Below, piece by piece: positions 23,701 through 32,731 of a stretch of 64,000 bases of DNA. The position numbers and the translations under genes were made by a program. Each line of letters starts with the position of its first letter. The stretch's first letter is position 1. The DNA is from Streptomyces xylophagus (GTDB lineage: Bacteria > Actinomycetota > Actinomycetes > Streptomycetales > Streptomycetaceae): NCBI RefSeq assembly GCF_000716435.1, contig NZ_JNWO01000001.1:310001-374000 (forward strand), read 5' to 3'. Below the pieces are notes generated by a model. The model made no database searches. It was not told the origin of the DNA and saw only the letters and a list, made by a program, of their open reading frames with translations.

Positions 23701-24546
23701 TCAGGTGGCGATGTCCATGCGCTGGGTGCCGATGACCTTGAGCAGTTGCAGCGTCCGGTACGCGCGGGAGTCGGGTTCGGCGGTGAAGATGATCAGCTGC
23801 TGGTCCTGGCCCGGCACCGTCAGGACGTCGAAGTCCAGCTCGATCGGCCCGACTTGGGGATGCCGGATCTCCTGGTGGTCGTGGTGTTCGATGCGCAGCT
23901 CATGGGAGTTCCACAGCCGGGCGAAGTCCTCGCTGCCGGCGAGCAACTCCTCTACGAGTGCGTGGAGTTCGACGTTGTCCGGGTAGCGGGCGGTGGCGAC
24001 GCGCAGATAGCTGACGGCGGCGGTCACGAACCGGTGGGGCTCGGTCAGGCCGTAGCCACGCCGCTCGGGGTGCAGGAAGTAGCGGCGAATGACGTTGCGG
24101 TCCGAGCCGGTCAGGGCGGAGAAGTCCTCGAAGAGGGCTGCCGCGAGCGGATTCCAGGCCAGGACCCGGCAGGTGTTGTCGAGTACGAGAGCGCCGGCGT
24201 CGGTCAGGCGCTCCAACAGGTTCAGTGTGCCGGGATCGACGTCACGGGAGGGCCCCTGGACCGGCTCGGGCGCCGCCTCACCGGCGAGCCGGAAGAGGTG
24301 GGTGCGCTCCTGGTCGGACAGGCGCAGCGCGCGGGCGATGCCGGTCAGGACCGCGTGTGAGGGATGACGTCCCCGGGCCTGTTCCAGTCGGCTGTAGTGG
24401 TCCACGGAGATGTGCGCGAGCTGGGCGACCTCCTCGCGGCGCAGCCCGGGGGTGCGACGCCTGGGCCCGTGCGGCAGGCCGACGTCCTCGGGGCGTACGC
24501 GTTCCCGTCTGCCGCGCAGGAACGCCGCGAAGGCCTGCTTGTCCAT
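23701..24546 (-). CDS. XRE-family regulator with MmyB-like ligand domain
   Basis: A 281-residue regulator. The N-terminal HTH is RRTPGLRREEVAQLAHISVDHYSRLEQARG split over residues about 30-60, which is the standard actinobacterial XRE/MmyB form. The MmyB-like PAS-type domain follows, with NTCRVLAWNPLAAALF, FARLWNSHELR and HPQVGPIELDFDVL. The start MDKQAFAAFLRGRR at 24546 matches the family; the longer frame to 24615 is unlikely. It is divergent from the esterase gene at 24681 and lies upstream of the DrrAB-type pump genes. In this family the target is often a divergent dehydrogenase or enzyme gene. Confidence 0.87.
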   Translation of the reverse strand: MDKQAFAAFLRGRRERVRPEDVGLPHGPRRRTPGLRREEVAQLAHISVDHYSRLEQARGRHPSHAVLTGIARALRLSDQERTHLFRLAGEAAPEPVQGPSRDVDPGTLNLLERLTDAGALVLDNTCRVLAWNPLAAALFEDFSALTGSDRNVIRRYFLHPERRGYGLTEPHRFVTAAVSYLRVATARYPDNVELHALVEELLAGSEDFARLWNSHELRIEHHDHQEIRHPQVGPIELDFDVLTVPGQDQQLIIFTAEPDSRAYRTLQLLKVIGTQRMDIAT

Positions 24547-24680
24547 GGTCACCACGGTACGGCGGGGCACACCGGCCAGCCACGGACTCTCGGTCCCTGG
24601 ATGGCGCCGGGCCACCGGCGCAGGGTGAAAGCCCAGGCAGGACGACCTGGGAATACGTGGAACGAAGCGAGGGCGAGGAC

Positions 24681-25685
24681 ATGCAGGTGCTCATCACGGC
24701 ATTGGTCGCGGTCGGAGGAGTGGTGCTGGTGTGCGGCGCCGCGTACGGATACCTCGTGCACAGCCCCAAACCCGTCGAGCCCCGGCTCAGTGCCCCGGTG
24801 ACGGCGGACACGATCACCGTGGCCGACCGGACGCGGACGTACCGGGCCTTCGTGCCCGCGGACCTGCCGCCCGGCGCTCCCCTCCTGTTCGTCCTGCACG
24901 GATCGCAGCAGGACGGGAAAACCATTCGTACGGCCACCGGGTACGGCTTCGACAAGCTGGCCGAGCGGCACAAGTTCGCGGTGGTCTATCCGGACGGCTA
25001 CAAGCGCGGCTGGAACGACGGCCGGACCGCCGCGGTCACCCCCGCCCGCAAGGAGGACATCGACGACGAGGGCCTGATCGCCGCGCTCGTCGAACGATTC
25101 CGGCAGCGGCACGGCATCGACCCCGCCCGGGTCCTCGTCACCGGCTTCTCCAACGGCGGCCAGATGGCCTTCCGCCTCGCCGCCCGGACGCCGGAACGCA
25201 TCGCCGCCATCGCGGTGATCGGGGCGGGCCTGCCCACGCCGGACCAGTGGGCCGTCACGGAGCTGAAGTCCCCGCTGCCCGTCCTGCTCATCGCCGGCAC
25301 GAGCGACCCGATCATGCCGTACGACGGCGGCGAGGCCAGCATCTTCGGCTTCCAGAAACGCGGCACCGTCCTGTCCGCCGAGGCCACCGCCCGTGTCTTC
25401 GCCGAGGTCAACGGGATCACCCACCCTCCGACCAGCTGGCCGCCCACGCCCTTCGGCGGAAAGGGGGACGCGGACGGCCCGTCGGTGATCGAGACCCGCT
25501 ACACCCAGCCCGGCAAGCCGCCCGTCGTGGCGTTCACGGTCACCGGCGGCGGCCACACGATCCCCAACCCCGACTACCGCTTCCCCCGCCTCATGGGCAG
25601 GACCGACCACACCCTCGACGCACCGGCCGCCATCTGGGGTTTCTTCAGCGAGACGCTGCGCGCGGACGTTCCCCCACGCCCATGA
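24681..25685 (+). CDS. Polyhydroxybutyrate depolymerase-like (LpqC) esterase
   Basis: A 334-residue alpha/beta hydrolase of the PHB depolymerase/LpqC family. An N-terminal hydrophobic segment (ITALVAVGGVVLVCGAAYGY) anchors or exports it. The oxyanion strand is LLFVLHGSQQDG. The nucleophile is S157 in VTGFSNGGQMAF, the Asp is in IAGTSDPIMPY, and the His is in GGGHTIPNPDYRFP. Family members hydrolyse short polyesters or feruloyl-type esters outside the cytosol. The ATG at 24681 follows GAGGGCGAGG. It is divergent from the XRE regulator and stands alone otherwise. Confidence 0.87.
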   Translation: MQVLITALVAVGGVVLVCGAAYGYLVHSPKPVEPRLSAPVTADTITVADRTRTYRAFVPADLPPGAPLLFVLHGSQQDGKTIRTATGYGFDKLAERHKFAVVYPDGYKRGWNDGRTAAVTPARKEDIDDEGLIAALVERFRQRHGIDPARVLVTGFSNGGQMAFRLAARTPERIAAIAVIGAGLPTPDQWAVTELKSPLPVLLIAGTSDPIMPYDGGEASIFGFQKRGTVLSAEATARVFAEVNGITHPPTSWPPTPFGGKGDADGPSVIETRYTQPGKPPVVAFTVTGGGHTIPNPDYRFPRLMGRTDHTLDAPAAIWGFFSETLRADVPPRP

Positions 25686-25777
25686 GGAGCACGGCCGGAG
25701 CCACGCCGATAGGCTGAGAGTGCTCGGCGGATCAGCGTGTACCCAGCCGGAACTCCAACCGCAGCGCAGGAGGAATC

Positions 25778-26224
25778 GTGGCCGGTCAGTTTGAGGCTAC
25801 AGCCGAGATCAACCGCCCCATCGAGGAGGTTTTCGCCTTCCTTTCCGAGGGCACGAACGACCCCAAGTTCAGCCCGAGGGTCCAGGAGATCACCAAGGCT
25901 CCGGAGGGCCCGACGGCCGTAGGAACGGTCTTCACGAGCACGGTCAAGGACGCCGGGATGAAGACGGGCCGGAAATTCCGGATCACCGAACTCGACGCAC
26001 CCCACCGCATCCGCTGGACGGAGACGTCGAAGAACGTCGTCACGGCGGACGAGGGCGGCTACGACCTGGAATCCACCGGTCCGGACAGCACCAAGGTGCG
26101 GATCTACAACGTCCTCGAAGGCCACGGCCTCGGAAAGCTGCTCGTCGGCTTCGCCCTGGGCGCGGCACGCAAGGACGCTCCCGCGTTCGGCCAGCGGATC
26201 AAGACGGCGGTGGAGGCGTCCTGA
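25778..26224 (+). CDS. SRPBCC-fold protein (polyketide cyclase/dehydrase-like)
   Basis: A 148-residue START/Bet v1-like domain. The opening FEATAEINRPIEEVFAFLSE and the strand pattern FRITELDAPHRIRWTE are typical of small SRPBCC proteins, which bind hydrophobic ligands in a central cavity. GTG 25778 follows AGGAGGA at 25769-25774, a strong site. No enzymatic residues can be assigned. Its stop lies 27 bases from the convergent end of the giant GH2 gene, with no recognisable terminator between them. Confidence 0.8.
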   Translation: MAGQFEATAEINRPIEEVFAFLSEGTNDPKFSPRVQEITKAPEGPTAVGTVFTSTVKDAGMKTGRKFRITELDAPHRIRWTETSKNVVTADEGGYDLESTGPDSTKVRIYNVLEGHGLGKLLVGFALGAARKDAPAFGQRIKTAVEAS

Positions 26225-26251
26225 TCCGCTGCGACCGTCTCCTCTACGAAT

Positions 26252-29200
26252 CTACGAACGCGCCGTCGAGGGGCGGCTGTTGTACGCCTCCACCGTCAGC
26301 AGCGGATGACCTGAGACCAGGGCCCGGGCCGGCCACGACAACGTGACGGTCTGTGTCTCGTCGGGAAGCAGCCACAGGTAGTTGTGGCTGTACAGCGTCG
26401 GGAGCACGCGCTGCCCGGTCGCACCGTCCGTCAGCGAGAGCCGGACCATGGTGGCGACAGCCGGACCGTGATTGCGGACGGTGGCGGTCAGCCCGGCACG
26501 GTCTCCGGAACGGGACAGGCGCCCGATCGTCGCGGAGACCTTCGTCGACGCCATCCCGCTCAATGCCCGCATGGCGGCCGGTGTGCGATAGCGCCAGTAG
26601 GTGTTGCGCGACAGGACGCGGCCGTCACCGCCCTCCAGCGTCAGACGCAGGAGGTGCAGATCGGGCAGGTCGTCGGTCCAGGCGGCGCTGAACGCCTTCG
26701 CGGTCGCGGCCGGCGCCACGTCCAGTCGGACTCGCTTGCTCGCACCGAGCTGACGACCCGACAGATCGAGCGACTGCGCGGAGACGACGGCGTCCCGCAG
26801 ACGGTCGCGCGTGTGATTGACCGCGATGACCTGTCCCTCGGGATCGGTCTGGACGTGCAACGGTTCGCAGGCCGAACGGGCGCCGTAGTAAGTGCCGTTG
26901 ACGTCGAAGTCGTAGTCGTACGTCTGCCAGACCGTGCTGTGCCACGCCGGATGGGACATCCACAGCATGAGACCGCTGGCGTTGTCCCAGAGGTTCGCGT
27001 TCCACGCCTCGAACATGGCGCGCGTGTTCTCGTAGTTGACGAATTGAGCCTTGCGCGCGAAGTCGTCCAGCCCGGTGGCTGCTCCGAGACGCGTTTCTAC
27101 GGCCGCCTTGTACGTCTGCGGTGCCTGATTTCCGCGCTCGCTCCAGTCGTGGTAGTACCACGCGCCGCGGATCGGCCACTCGGGCTCGTCGCCCGTCATG
27201 TTGCGCATGCTGGCGGCGGTGGAGACGACGGGCATGCCGATCTCGGTGTGGAAGCCGAAGTCCTTGCTGCCGTACGTGGTGGGGTCGAAGTACTTCTCCG
27301 GCTCGGCCCAGCCGTAGGGTCCGCCGCCGGTGATGATGCCGCCGGCCGAGTTGTTCTGGTAGAGGATGCCGGGGACCTGCTCCTCCACGGCCTTGCGCAT
27401 GCCCTGGTCGATGGCGGCCGGCGGGTTGCCCTCGTTGGCGCCGCACCAGATCACCACGCTGGGGTGGATGCGGTAGCGCAGGACGGTGTCCCGTGCGATC
27501 GCGTTGAAGGCGTCGTGGTCCGGCGGGTCCATGCCCCACGCGTTGGGAAAATCGTTCCACACCAGGATGCCGTGCTCGTCGCAGGCCGCGAAGAACTCCT
27601 CCCTGTCGGACGTGCCGACCCAGTTGCGGATCATGGTGAAGTTCATGTCGCGGTGCATCCGCACGGCCGCGTCCATCCGCTCCGGCGGCATCCGGCGCAG
27701 CAACTCGTCCCAGCCCCAGTTGCCGCCGCGGGCGAGCACCCGCACCCCGTTCACGCTGATCTTCAACGGGTCGGGTGTGTTGGACACCGACTTCACGTCG
27801 GTCCAGGTGTCCGCGTCGTCCGACACCTGGATCACATAGGTCTTCGGGTAGGCCGACTCCCAGAGGAGGGCGACCCGGTCGAAACGCTTCGAGGCTCCGA
27901 GGTCGACCTGGATCCACTGGTGGTCCTCGTACTGCGAGGACCAACGGGTGCTCGTATCGCCGTCGGTGGCGTGCGCGGCCGGGTGGTCGGGGTCCTCGGT
28001 GGACGCGGTCGTCTTCTGGTGCAGGGCCAGGTCGGTTCCGGGCGCGGTGCTGTCGACGACGCCGAGGGACCACAGGGAGTTCCCCCAACTGGTGTTGCGC
28101 AGACCGCAGTTGATACGGACGTAGCGGGCGGTCCGGGCGGCGAAGTCCTCCACTTGCAGGCTCGCGCTGCCGTTGTTGAAGGGCAGCGGAACCGCGCTGT
28201 TGTCCACCGACGCGGCATCGGTCCAGGTGGCGTTGTCGGCGGAGACCTGCACCACGAACGTCTTCGCGTACGCCTGTTCCCAGACCAGGTCGACCCCGTC
28301 GAAGGACTGCGCGGACCCCAGGTCGATCCGGATCCACTGGTCGTCCTCGTAGGCCGAGGACCAGCGGGTACCGGGATCGCCGTCGGTCACATTGGCCGGA
28401 CCGTGGTCGTCCCCGTCCGTGCTCGAAGCGTCGGCCTGCGCGTGCAGGGCGAGGTCGGTGGAGGGCCGGTTGCTGTCGCGTACGGCCAGGGTCCACAGGG
28501 AGGTGCCCCAACTGGTCGCCCTGGTGAGGCACTTGACGCGGACGTACCGGGCCTGTTGCCGGTCGAAGGGCACCGACTGGGTATAGGCGTCGCCGGAGTT
28601 GGCGAACGGCAGCGGCACCTCGTACGCGTAGCCGAACTGACGGATGCCGAACCGGGTGGTGCGGCGGTCGCTCTCGGAACCGTCGACCGACGCGACCAGG
28701 GTGAGCTTGTGGAGGGTGGGGTCACCCAGTCCGTTGGGCCACCACAACTCGGGTTTCCCGACGCGGAGTTGAGCGAAGGAGTCGGGAGTGAAGGCGACGT
28801 CTGCGCTCTCGCCCGCCGGCACCGTGACGACCTTGCTGACCCGTACGTCACCGAAGGCCGCGGACACCGTCGTCCTGTGGTCGGCGGTGTCGGCGTTGCG
28901 GACCGGGACGACGACGGTCAGTTCCGCGACCGACGCGTCGGGGAGGTTCGGCAGCACGGTGTCGACGCGTGGATCGCCGATCACGATGTGGCCGGTCGTT
29001 CTCAGCCGGACGTGGTTCCAGATGCCGGCGGCCCGGTCGCGTACCGCCGGCATCCAGTCCCAGCCCGAAGAGGCCAGGTAGGTGGGGGAGTTGAGGTTCA
29101 TCTGGTTGGCGCCCGCGTCCACCCAGGACTCGCCGGCGGGGCCCTTGTCGCCCGGGCTGCCGGGTACCGGCATGGGCGTGATCCGCACCGCGAGCGCGTT

Positions 29201-30304
29201 CGCACCGCCCGTTGCGAGCAGTTCGGTCACGTCGTGGGCCGAGCGGGCGAAGGGGTAGGTCAGGCCGCCCACCTGGTGGCCGTTGAGCCAGATGTCGGCG
29301 GTGTGGTTGATTCCGTCGAACTCGAGCCAGGTCCGCCGCCCGGCCCCGGTGCGGAGACCGCGCGGCAGCTCGAACTCCCGCCTGTACCACCAGGAGTGAC
29401 GTGACAGGGCCTCGGGGATGTGGAGGTTGTTCAGTCCGACGACGGGGTCGGGCAGCTTGCCCTGGTCCACGAGCGAGCCCAGCACTGTGCCGGGAACGGT
29501 GGCCGGCAGCCAACCGCTCGTGTCGACGGACGCCTTGGACAACGTCGTGCCGTCGGCACCGGCCCAGTCGTCGAGCGTCAGCCGCCAGCCGGATTCCACG
29601 GGAACCGTGCCGTCCTCGGCCACCGCCAGCTTGGGCACCGGCCCAGTGTGGGTGCCCCAGTCCGTCCAGCCCGTGGCCGCCGGGCGGTGTCCCTTGGCGG
29701 TGCCGTAAACCTCGAAGCCGTTCAGGCCGAGGGGGTTGGGGTTGGAGCGTCGGAGCGAGGTCATCCGGACCCAGCGTGCGGTGACCGGGCGAGGCGGCTG
29801 GACGGTCACGACTCCGCCGGTGCCGGCCGTGGTGCGGTAGAGGTTCGTCCAGGTCTTGTGGTCGGTCGACGTCTCGACGACGAACTCGGTCGCGTAACTC
29901 GACTGGATCTCCTTGCCTGTTGTGCCGTCGGCCGGATTGCCCGAGGTCGGGGGCGTGAACACCGGGTCGCTCGCGTCGGCCTCGAAGGTGAGCCGGATCG
30001 ACGTGACCTCGCACGCGGCCTGCAGATCGATCGAGATCCACTGCGGATCACCCGCCCCGGCACGCCACCCGCTGCCGCGCACGCCCGGCGAGCCGAGCCT
30101 GTCCACCACGAACGAACCCGGGGTGGGCGCGTAGGCCGTCGAGGAGACCGACACGGGGCGGTAGAGCGCGAGTTCACCCGGGGAGGAGGCCGCGGCGGCC
30201 GACGTGGGCAGGCGGAGACCGAGGCCGAACCCCGCCAGGAGGGTGGAACCGGTGGTGACGAAGGAGCGGCGCGACACGTGTGGTGAACTCGGCTGATCAG
30301 TCAT
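26252..30304 (-). CDS. Secreted GH2 glycosidase with three discoidin (F5/8 C) domains
   Basis: A 1350-residue exported enzyme. A Tat signal (SRRSFVTTG) leads to an N-terminal F5/8C domain (about 40-205). The GH2 sugar-binding jelly roll (about 225-450) and Ig-like domain follow. Two tandem F5/8C-type repeats (about 565-840, each with RYVR...SWG.SLW, TDG...TRWSS and DDQW or DHQW) sit between the FGIRQFGYAYEV strand and the barrel start KISVNGVRVLARGGNWGW. The TIM barrel has acid/base E958 (WCGANEG) and likely nucleophile E1021 (FHTEIGMP). The layout matches the exo-beta-glucosaminidase/mannosylglycoprotein endo-beta-mannosidase branch of GH2. Substrate is inferred: beta-mannosyl or glucosaminyl linkages. 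A LacI-type palindrome lies about 33 bases before the start. Confidence 0.87.
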   Translation of the reverse strand: MTDQPSSPHVSRRSFVTTGSTLLAGFGLGLRLPTSAAAASSPGELALYRPVSVSSTAYAPTPGSFVVDRLGSPGVRGSGWRAGAGDPQWISIDLQAACEVTSIRLTFEADASDPVFTPPTSGNPADGTTGKEIQSSYATEFVVETSTDHKTWTNLYRTTAGTGGVVTVQPPRPVTARWVRMTSLRRSNPNPLGLNGFEVYGTAKGHRPAATGWTDWGTHTGPVPKLAVAEDGTVPVESGWRLTLDDWAGADGTTLSKASVDTSGWLPATVPGTVLGSLVDQGKLPDPVVGLNNLHIPEALSRHSWWYRREFELPRGLRTGAGRRTWLEFDGINHTADIWLNGHQVGGLTYPFARSAHDVTELLATGGANALAVRITPMPVPGSPGDKGPAGESWVDAGANQMNLNSPTYLASSGWDWMPAVRDRAAGIWNHVRLRTTGHIVIGDPRVDTVLPNLPDASVAELTVVVPVRNADTADHRTTVSAAFGDVRVSKVVTVPAGESADVAFTPDSFAQLRVGKPELWWPNGLGDPTLHKLTLVASVDGSESDRRTTRFGIRQFGYAYEVPLPFANSGDAYTQSVPFDRQQARYVRVKCLTRATSWGTSLWTLAVRDSNRPSTDLALHAQADASSTDGDDHGPANVTDGDPGTRWSSAYEDDQWIRIDLGSAQSFDGVDLVWEQAYAKTFVVQVSADNATWTDAASVDNSAVPLPFNNGSASLQVEDFAARTARYVRINCGLRNTSWGNSLWSLGVVDSTAPGTDLALHQKTTASTEDPDHPAAHATDGDTSTRWSSQYEDHQWIQVDLGASKRFDRVALLWESAYPKTYVIQVSDDADTWTDVKSVSNTPDPLKISVNGVRVLARGGNWGWDELLRRMPPERMDAAVRMHRDMNFTMIRNWVGTSDREEFFAACDEHGILVWNDFPNAWGMDPPDHDAFNAIARDTVLRYRIHPSVVIWCGANEGNPPAAIDQGMRKAVEEQVPGILYQNNSAGGIITGGGPYGWAEPEKYFDPTTYGSKDFGFHTEIGMPVVSTAASMRNMTGDEPEWPIRGAWYYHDWSERGNQAPQTYKAAVETRLGAATGLDDFARKAQFVNYENTRAMFEAWNANLWDNASGLMLWMSHPAWHSTVWQTYDYDFDVNGTYYGARSACEPLHVQTDPEGQVIAVNHTRDRLRDAVVSAQSLDLSGRQLGASKRVRLDVAPAATAKAFSAAWTDDLPDLHLLRLTLEGGDGRVLSRNTYWRYRTPAAMRALSGMASTKVSATIGRLSRSGDRAGLTATVRNHGPAVATMVRLSLTDGATGQRVLPTLYSHNYLWLLPDETQTVTLSWPARALVSGHPLLTVEAYNSRPSTARS

Positions 30305-30336
30305 GAGCGTGATGTCCCATCAAAAACCGGCGGCAC

Positions 30337-30350
30337 TGACAACGTTGCCA
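30337..30350. promoter_or_regulatory. LacI-type operator candidate upstream of the GH2 gene
   Basis: TGACAACGTTGCCA is palindromic except for one base pair and centred on AACGTT, the pattern of LacI/PurR-family sites. It is 33 bases before the GH2 start on the minus strand, and about 180 bases before the GH27 gene on the plus strand. Confidence 0.5.
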
Positions 30351-30398
30351 AAGGCTGGGACGCGAGGGAAGCTGTGTCAACCCCTGATGCAGCCTTCT

Positions 30399-30423
30399 AA
30401 TAAATTAGGAATTAATATTGACA
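30399..30423 (+). promoter_or_regulatory. AT-rich operator/promoter element, copy 1
   Basis: AATAAATTAGGAATTAATA runs directly into TTGACA (30418-30423), a consensus -35 box, with CACAGT 17 bases later as a possible -10. A second copy before the binding-protein gene matches at 21 of 24 positions. Such AT-rich DNA is rare in this genome and probably binds a regulator of the alpha-galactoside genes. The remainder of 30305-30527 holds no gene. Confidence 0.6.
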
Positions 30424-30527
30424 GGGTTTCGGCCGCGCGCCACAGTCGTCGCCGTGACGCCGGAAGCCCCCTGTCGCAGTGCGGCCCGGGTCACGTCCTC
30501 CTGCTTCCCAACCCTCGGGAGAGGCAA

Positions 30528-32657
30528 GTGACTTCACATCCGCAGGTCCGCACACCCGCGGCTTCGAGACGGACGCGCCGCGCCACCGTCGTCGCCATCG
30601 CGACCGTACTGGCGGCGACCGCCGCCCCGGTGGCCACGGCACAGACCGGCGTCGACCAGGGCGCGCCCGACTACTACGACAGCGGCCTCGCGTCGACGCC
30701 CTACATGGGCTGGAACACCTACTACGGCCTTGGCGCACCCACCGAACAGCAAGTACGCGCCGTCGCCGACAAGTTGGTCAGCAGCGGGCTGCGGGACAGC
30801 GGTTACGACATCGTGTGGCTCGACGGCGGCTGGCAGGCCGACAACCCGCGTGACACGAACGGCCGGTTGGTCGCCAACCCGACCCGCTTCCCCTCCGGCA
30901 TCCCCGCGCTCGTCTCCTACCTCCACAAACGCGGCCTCAAGGCGGGCATCTACACCGACGCCGGCGCCTACGACGGCGGCAAGAGCTGCGGACTCGGCAG
31001 CCGCGGCTACTACGACCAGGACGCACGGCAGTTCGCCGGCTGGAAGATCGACGCGGTCAAGGTCGACTTCCTGTGCGGCATCGGCGCCAAACTCGATCCG
31101 GGCCCCGCGTTCAAGGAGTTCAGCGACGCGGTGGCCAAGTCCGGCCGCAAGATGCTGCTGAACCTGTGCAACCCGCTCACCGACGACTGGGGCCTGCCGC
31201 ACACGCCCGAGCAGGACGCGCACAACACGTACGTCTACGGTCCGACGACCGCCGACTCCTGGCGCACCGGCACGGACATCGCCTGGGGCACCCCGAGCCC
31301 CGGCCAGTGGCCCAACATCCTGCGCAACATGGACGCGAACGCCTGGCATCCCGAGGCGCAGGGGCCCGGGCACTACAACGACCCGGACTACCTCATCCCG
31401 ATGCGCCAAATGACAGACGGCACCCTGGAGTTGACTCAGGAGGAGTCCACCTCGCAGTACGTGATGTGGGCCGAGATGGGCTCGCCGCTGGTCCTCGGCT
31501 CCGACCCGCGCACCCTGTCCGACTCGATGCTCGCCACCCTGCGCAACCCGGAGATCATCGCCGTCGACCAGGACCCGCTCGCGATCCAGGGTGTGCGGGT
31601 GGCCTCGGACTCGGTCGGCGACGTGTACAGCAAGGTGCTGGAAGGCCACGGTCGGCGCGCGGTCGTCCTGCTCAACCGGTCCGACCAACCCGCCCTGCGC
31701 ACCGTGCAGTTCGCGGACGCCGGGCTCGGCGGAGCGGTCCAGGTCCGCGATCTGCGGGCACGCGCGGACCGGGGTGCGCACACGGGGTCGTACACCGTCG
31801 AAGTCCCCGCGCACGGCACCGCGTTCCTGAAGCTGACCGGTGCGGACGCCCTGCCCGGTACGAATCTGGGCGCGAAGGCCACGGCCAGCCCGGCCGTCGT
31901 CCGCGACGGCGACACGCTCACCACCTTCCTGCGCGGCCCGCACGGCTCGCTCGTCCAGCAGACCGACGGCAAGGCGAGGGACCTCGGTGGTCCCACGAAG
32001 GGCACGATTCTCGGCCAGCCCGCCGCGTACGCCTCGGTCGGCGGACGGATCGACGTCTTCGTGCGGGGCGACGACTCGCGGGTCTACCGGCGGGTGTTCG
32101 CCGGAGGTCGCTGGGGCGGATGGCAGAGCCTGGGCGGCCGGGTGGCCGACGCGCCGTCGGTGGCCTTCACCGATCCCGGGAACTGGACGCTGTTCGCCAC
32201 CGGCTCGGACGGGCAGGTCGTGCAGCGCGGTCCGTCGTCCGGCTGGACCTCGCTCGGCGCACCCGGTGGCCGGTCGGTGTACGGGCGTCCGTCGGCGGTC
32301 GTGGACGCGCAGGGGCGGGTGCATGTGGCCGTGCGCGGCGCGGCCGACGACGTGTGGACCCGGACCCGCGAGGCGTCGGGGGAGTGGTCACCGTGGTCGT
32401 CGCTCGGCGGGACCGTCAGCGGGAGTCCGACGCTGGTCGCCGTAGGGGATGCCGTGGTGCTGTACGCGCGGGCCGCCGACTACACGCTCTGGCAGCAGCG
32501 GTACGAGAACGGGGCCTGGCAGGGCTGGACCAAGCAGCAGGCGTTCCCCAGCGCGGCGTTCGACGGTGCGCTCGGTGCGGTGGCCGGGCCGGAAGGGGTG
32601 GTCGACGCGGTGTTCCGCGGAGTCGACGGCTACGTTCACCTGACCCAGTTCAAATAA
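30528..32657 (+). CDS. Secreted GH27 alpha-galactosidase with C-terminal propeller-like domain
   Basis: A 709-residue exported enzyme. The Sec-type signal has RRTRR followed by ATVVAIATVLAATAAPVATA. The GH27 barrel starts TPYMGWNTYYG; the nucleophile is D180 in VKVDFLCG and the acid/base D250 in RTGTDIAWG, with GHYNDPDYL lining the site. After the antiparallel beta domain, residues about 440-709 contain repeated blades (GRWGGWQSLGG, SGEWSPWSSLGG, NGAWQGWTKQQ), a lectin-like propeller that may bind polysaccharide. It releases galactose from alpha-galactosides outside the cell. GTG 30528 follows GGGAGAGG. It heads the alpha-galactoside cluster, and its stop codon lies inside the next regulatory element. 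Confidence 0.92.
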   Translation: MTSHPQVRTPAASRRTRRATVVAIATVLAATAAPVATAQTGVDQGAPDYYDSGLASTPYMGWNTYYGLGAPTEQQVRAVADKLVSSGLRDSGYDIVWLDGGWQADNPRDTNGRLVANPTRFPSGIPALVSYLHKRGLKAGIYTDAGAYDGGKSCGLGSRGYYDQDARQFAGWKIDAVKVDFLCGIGAKLDPGPAFKEFSDAVAKSGRKMLLNLCNPLTDDWGLPHTPEQDAHNTYVYGPTTADSWRTGTDIAWGTPSPGQWPNILRNMDANAWHPEAQGPGHYNDPDYLIPMRQMTDGTLELTQEESTSQYVMWAEMGSPLVLGSDPRTLSDSMLATLRNPEIIAVDQDPLAIQGVRVASDSVGDVYSKVLEGHGRRAVVLLNRSDQPALRTVQFADAGLGGAVQVRDLRARADRGAHTGSYTVEVPAHGTAFLKLTGADALPGTNLGAKATASPAVVRDGDTLTTFLRGPHGSLVQQTDGKARDLGGPTKGTILGQPAAYASVGGRIDVFVRGDDSRVYRRVFAGGRWGGWQSLGGRVADAPSVAFTDPGNWTLFATGSDGQVVQRGPSSGWTSLGAPGGRSVYGRPSAVVDAQGRVHVAVRGAADDVWTRTREASGEWSPWSSLGGTVSGSPTLVAVGDAVVLYARAADYTLWQQRYENGAWQGWTKQQAFPSAAFDGALGAVAGPEGVVDAVFRGVDGYVHLTQFK

Positions 32658-32677
32658 ATTAGTAATTATTCTTGACG
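32653..32677 (+). promoter_or_regulatory. AT-rich operator/promoter element, copy 2
   Basis: AATAAATTAGTAATTATTC joins TTGACG (32672-32677). It is a 21-of-24 match to 30399-30422 in the same position against the -35 box. The core AATTAGTAATT is a perfect odd palindrome. ACGTGG and CCACGT (32675-32680 and 32689-32694) form a further inverted repeat across the promoter spacer. It begins within the stop codon of the GH27 gene and should drive the importer operon. Confidence 0.6.
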
Positions 32678-32731
32678 TGGTGGGGACGCCACGTGAATCT
32701 GGATCCGCGCGGGATCCACAAGGAGCCATCC

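Noticed and set aside
24225..24680. N-terminal extension of the LpqC-like esterase frame
   Set aside because: The added 152 residues are antisense to the XRE gene and low complexity; the hydrophobic segment at 24681 is a natural start with a ribosome-binding site.
26384..29404. A 1006-residue plus-strand frame opposite the giant GH2 gene
   Set aside because: The minus-strand frame has Tat signal, GH2 and discoidin motifs; this one has none.
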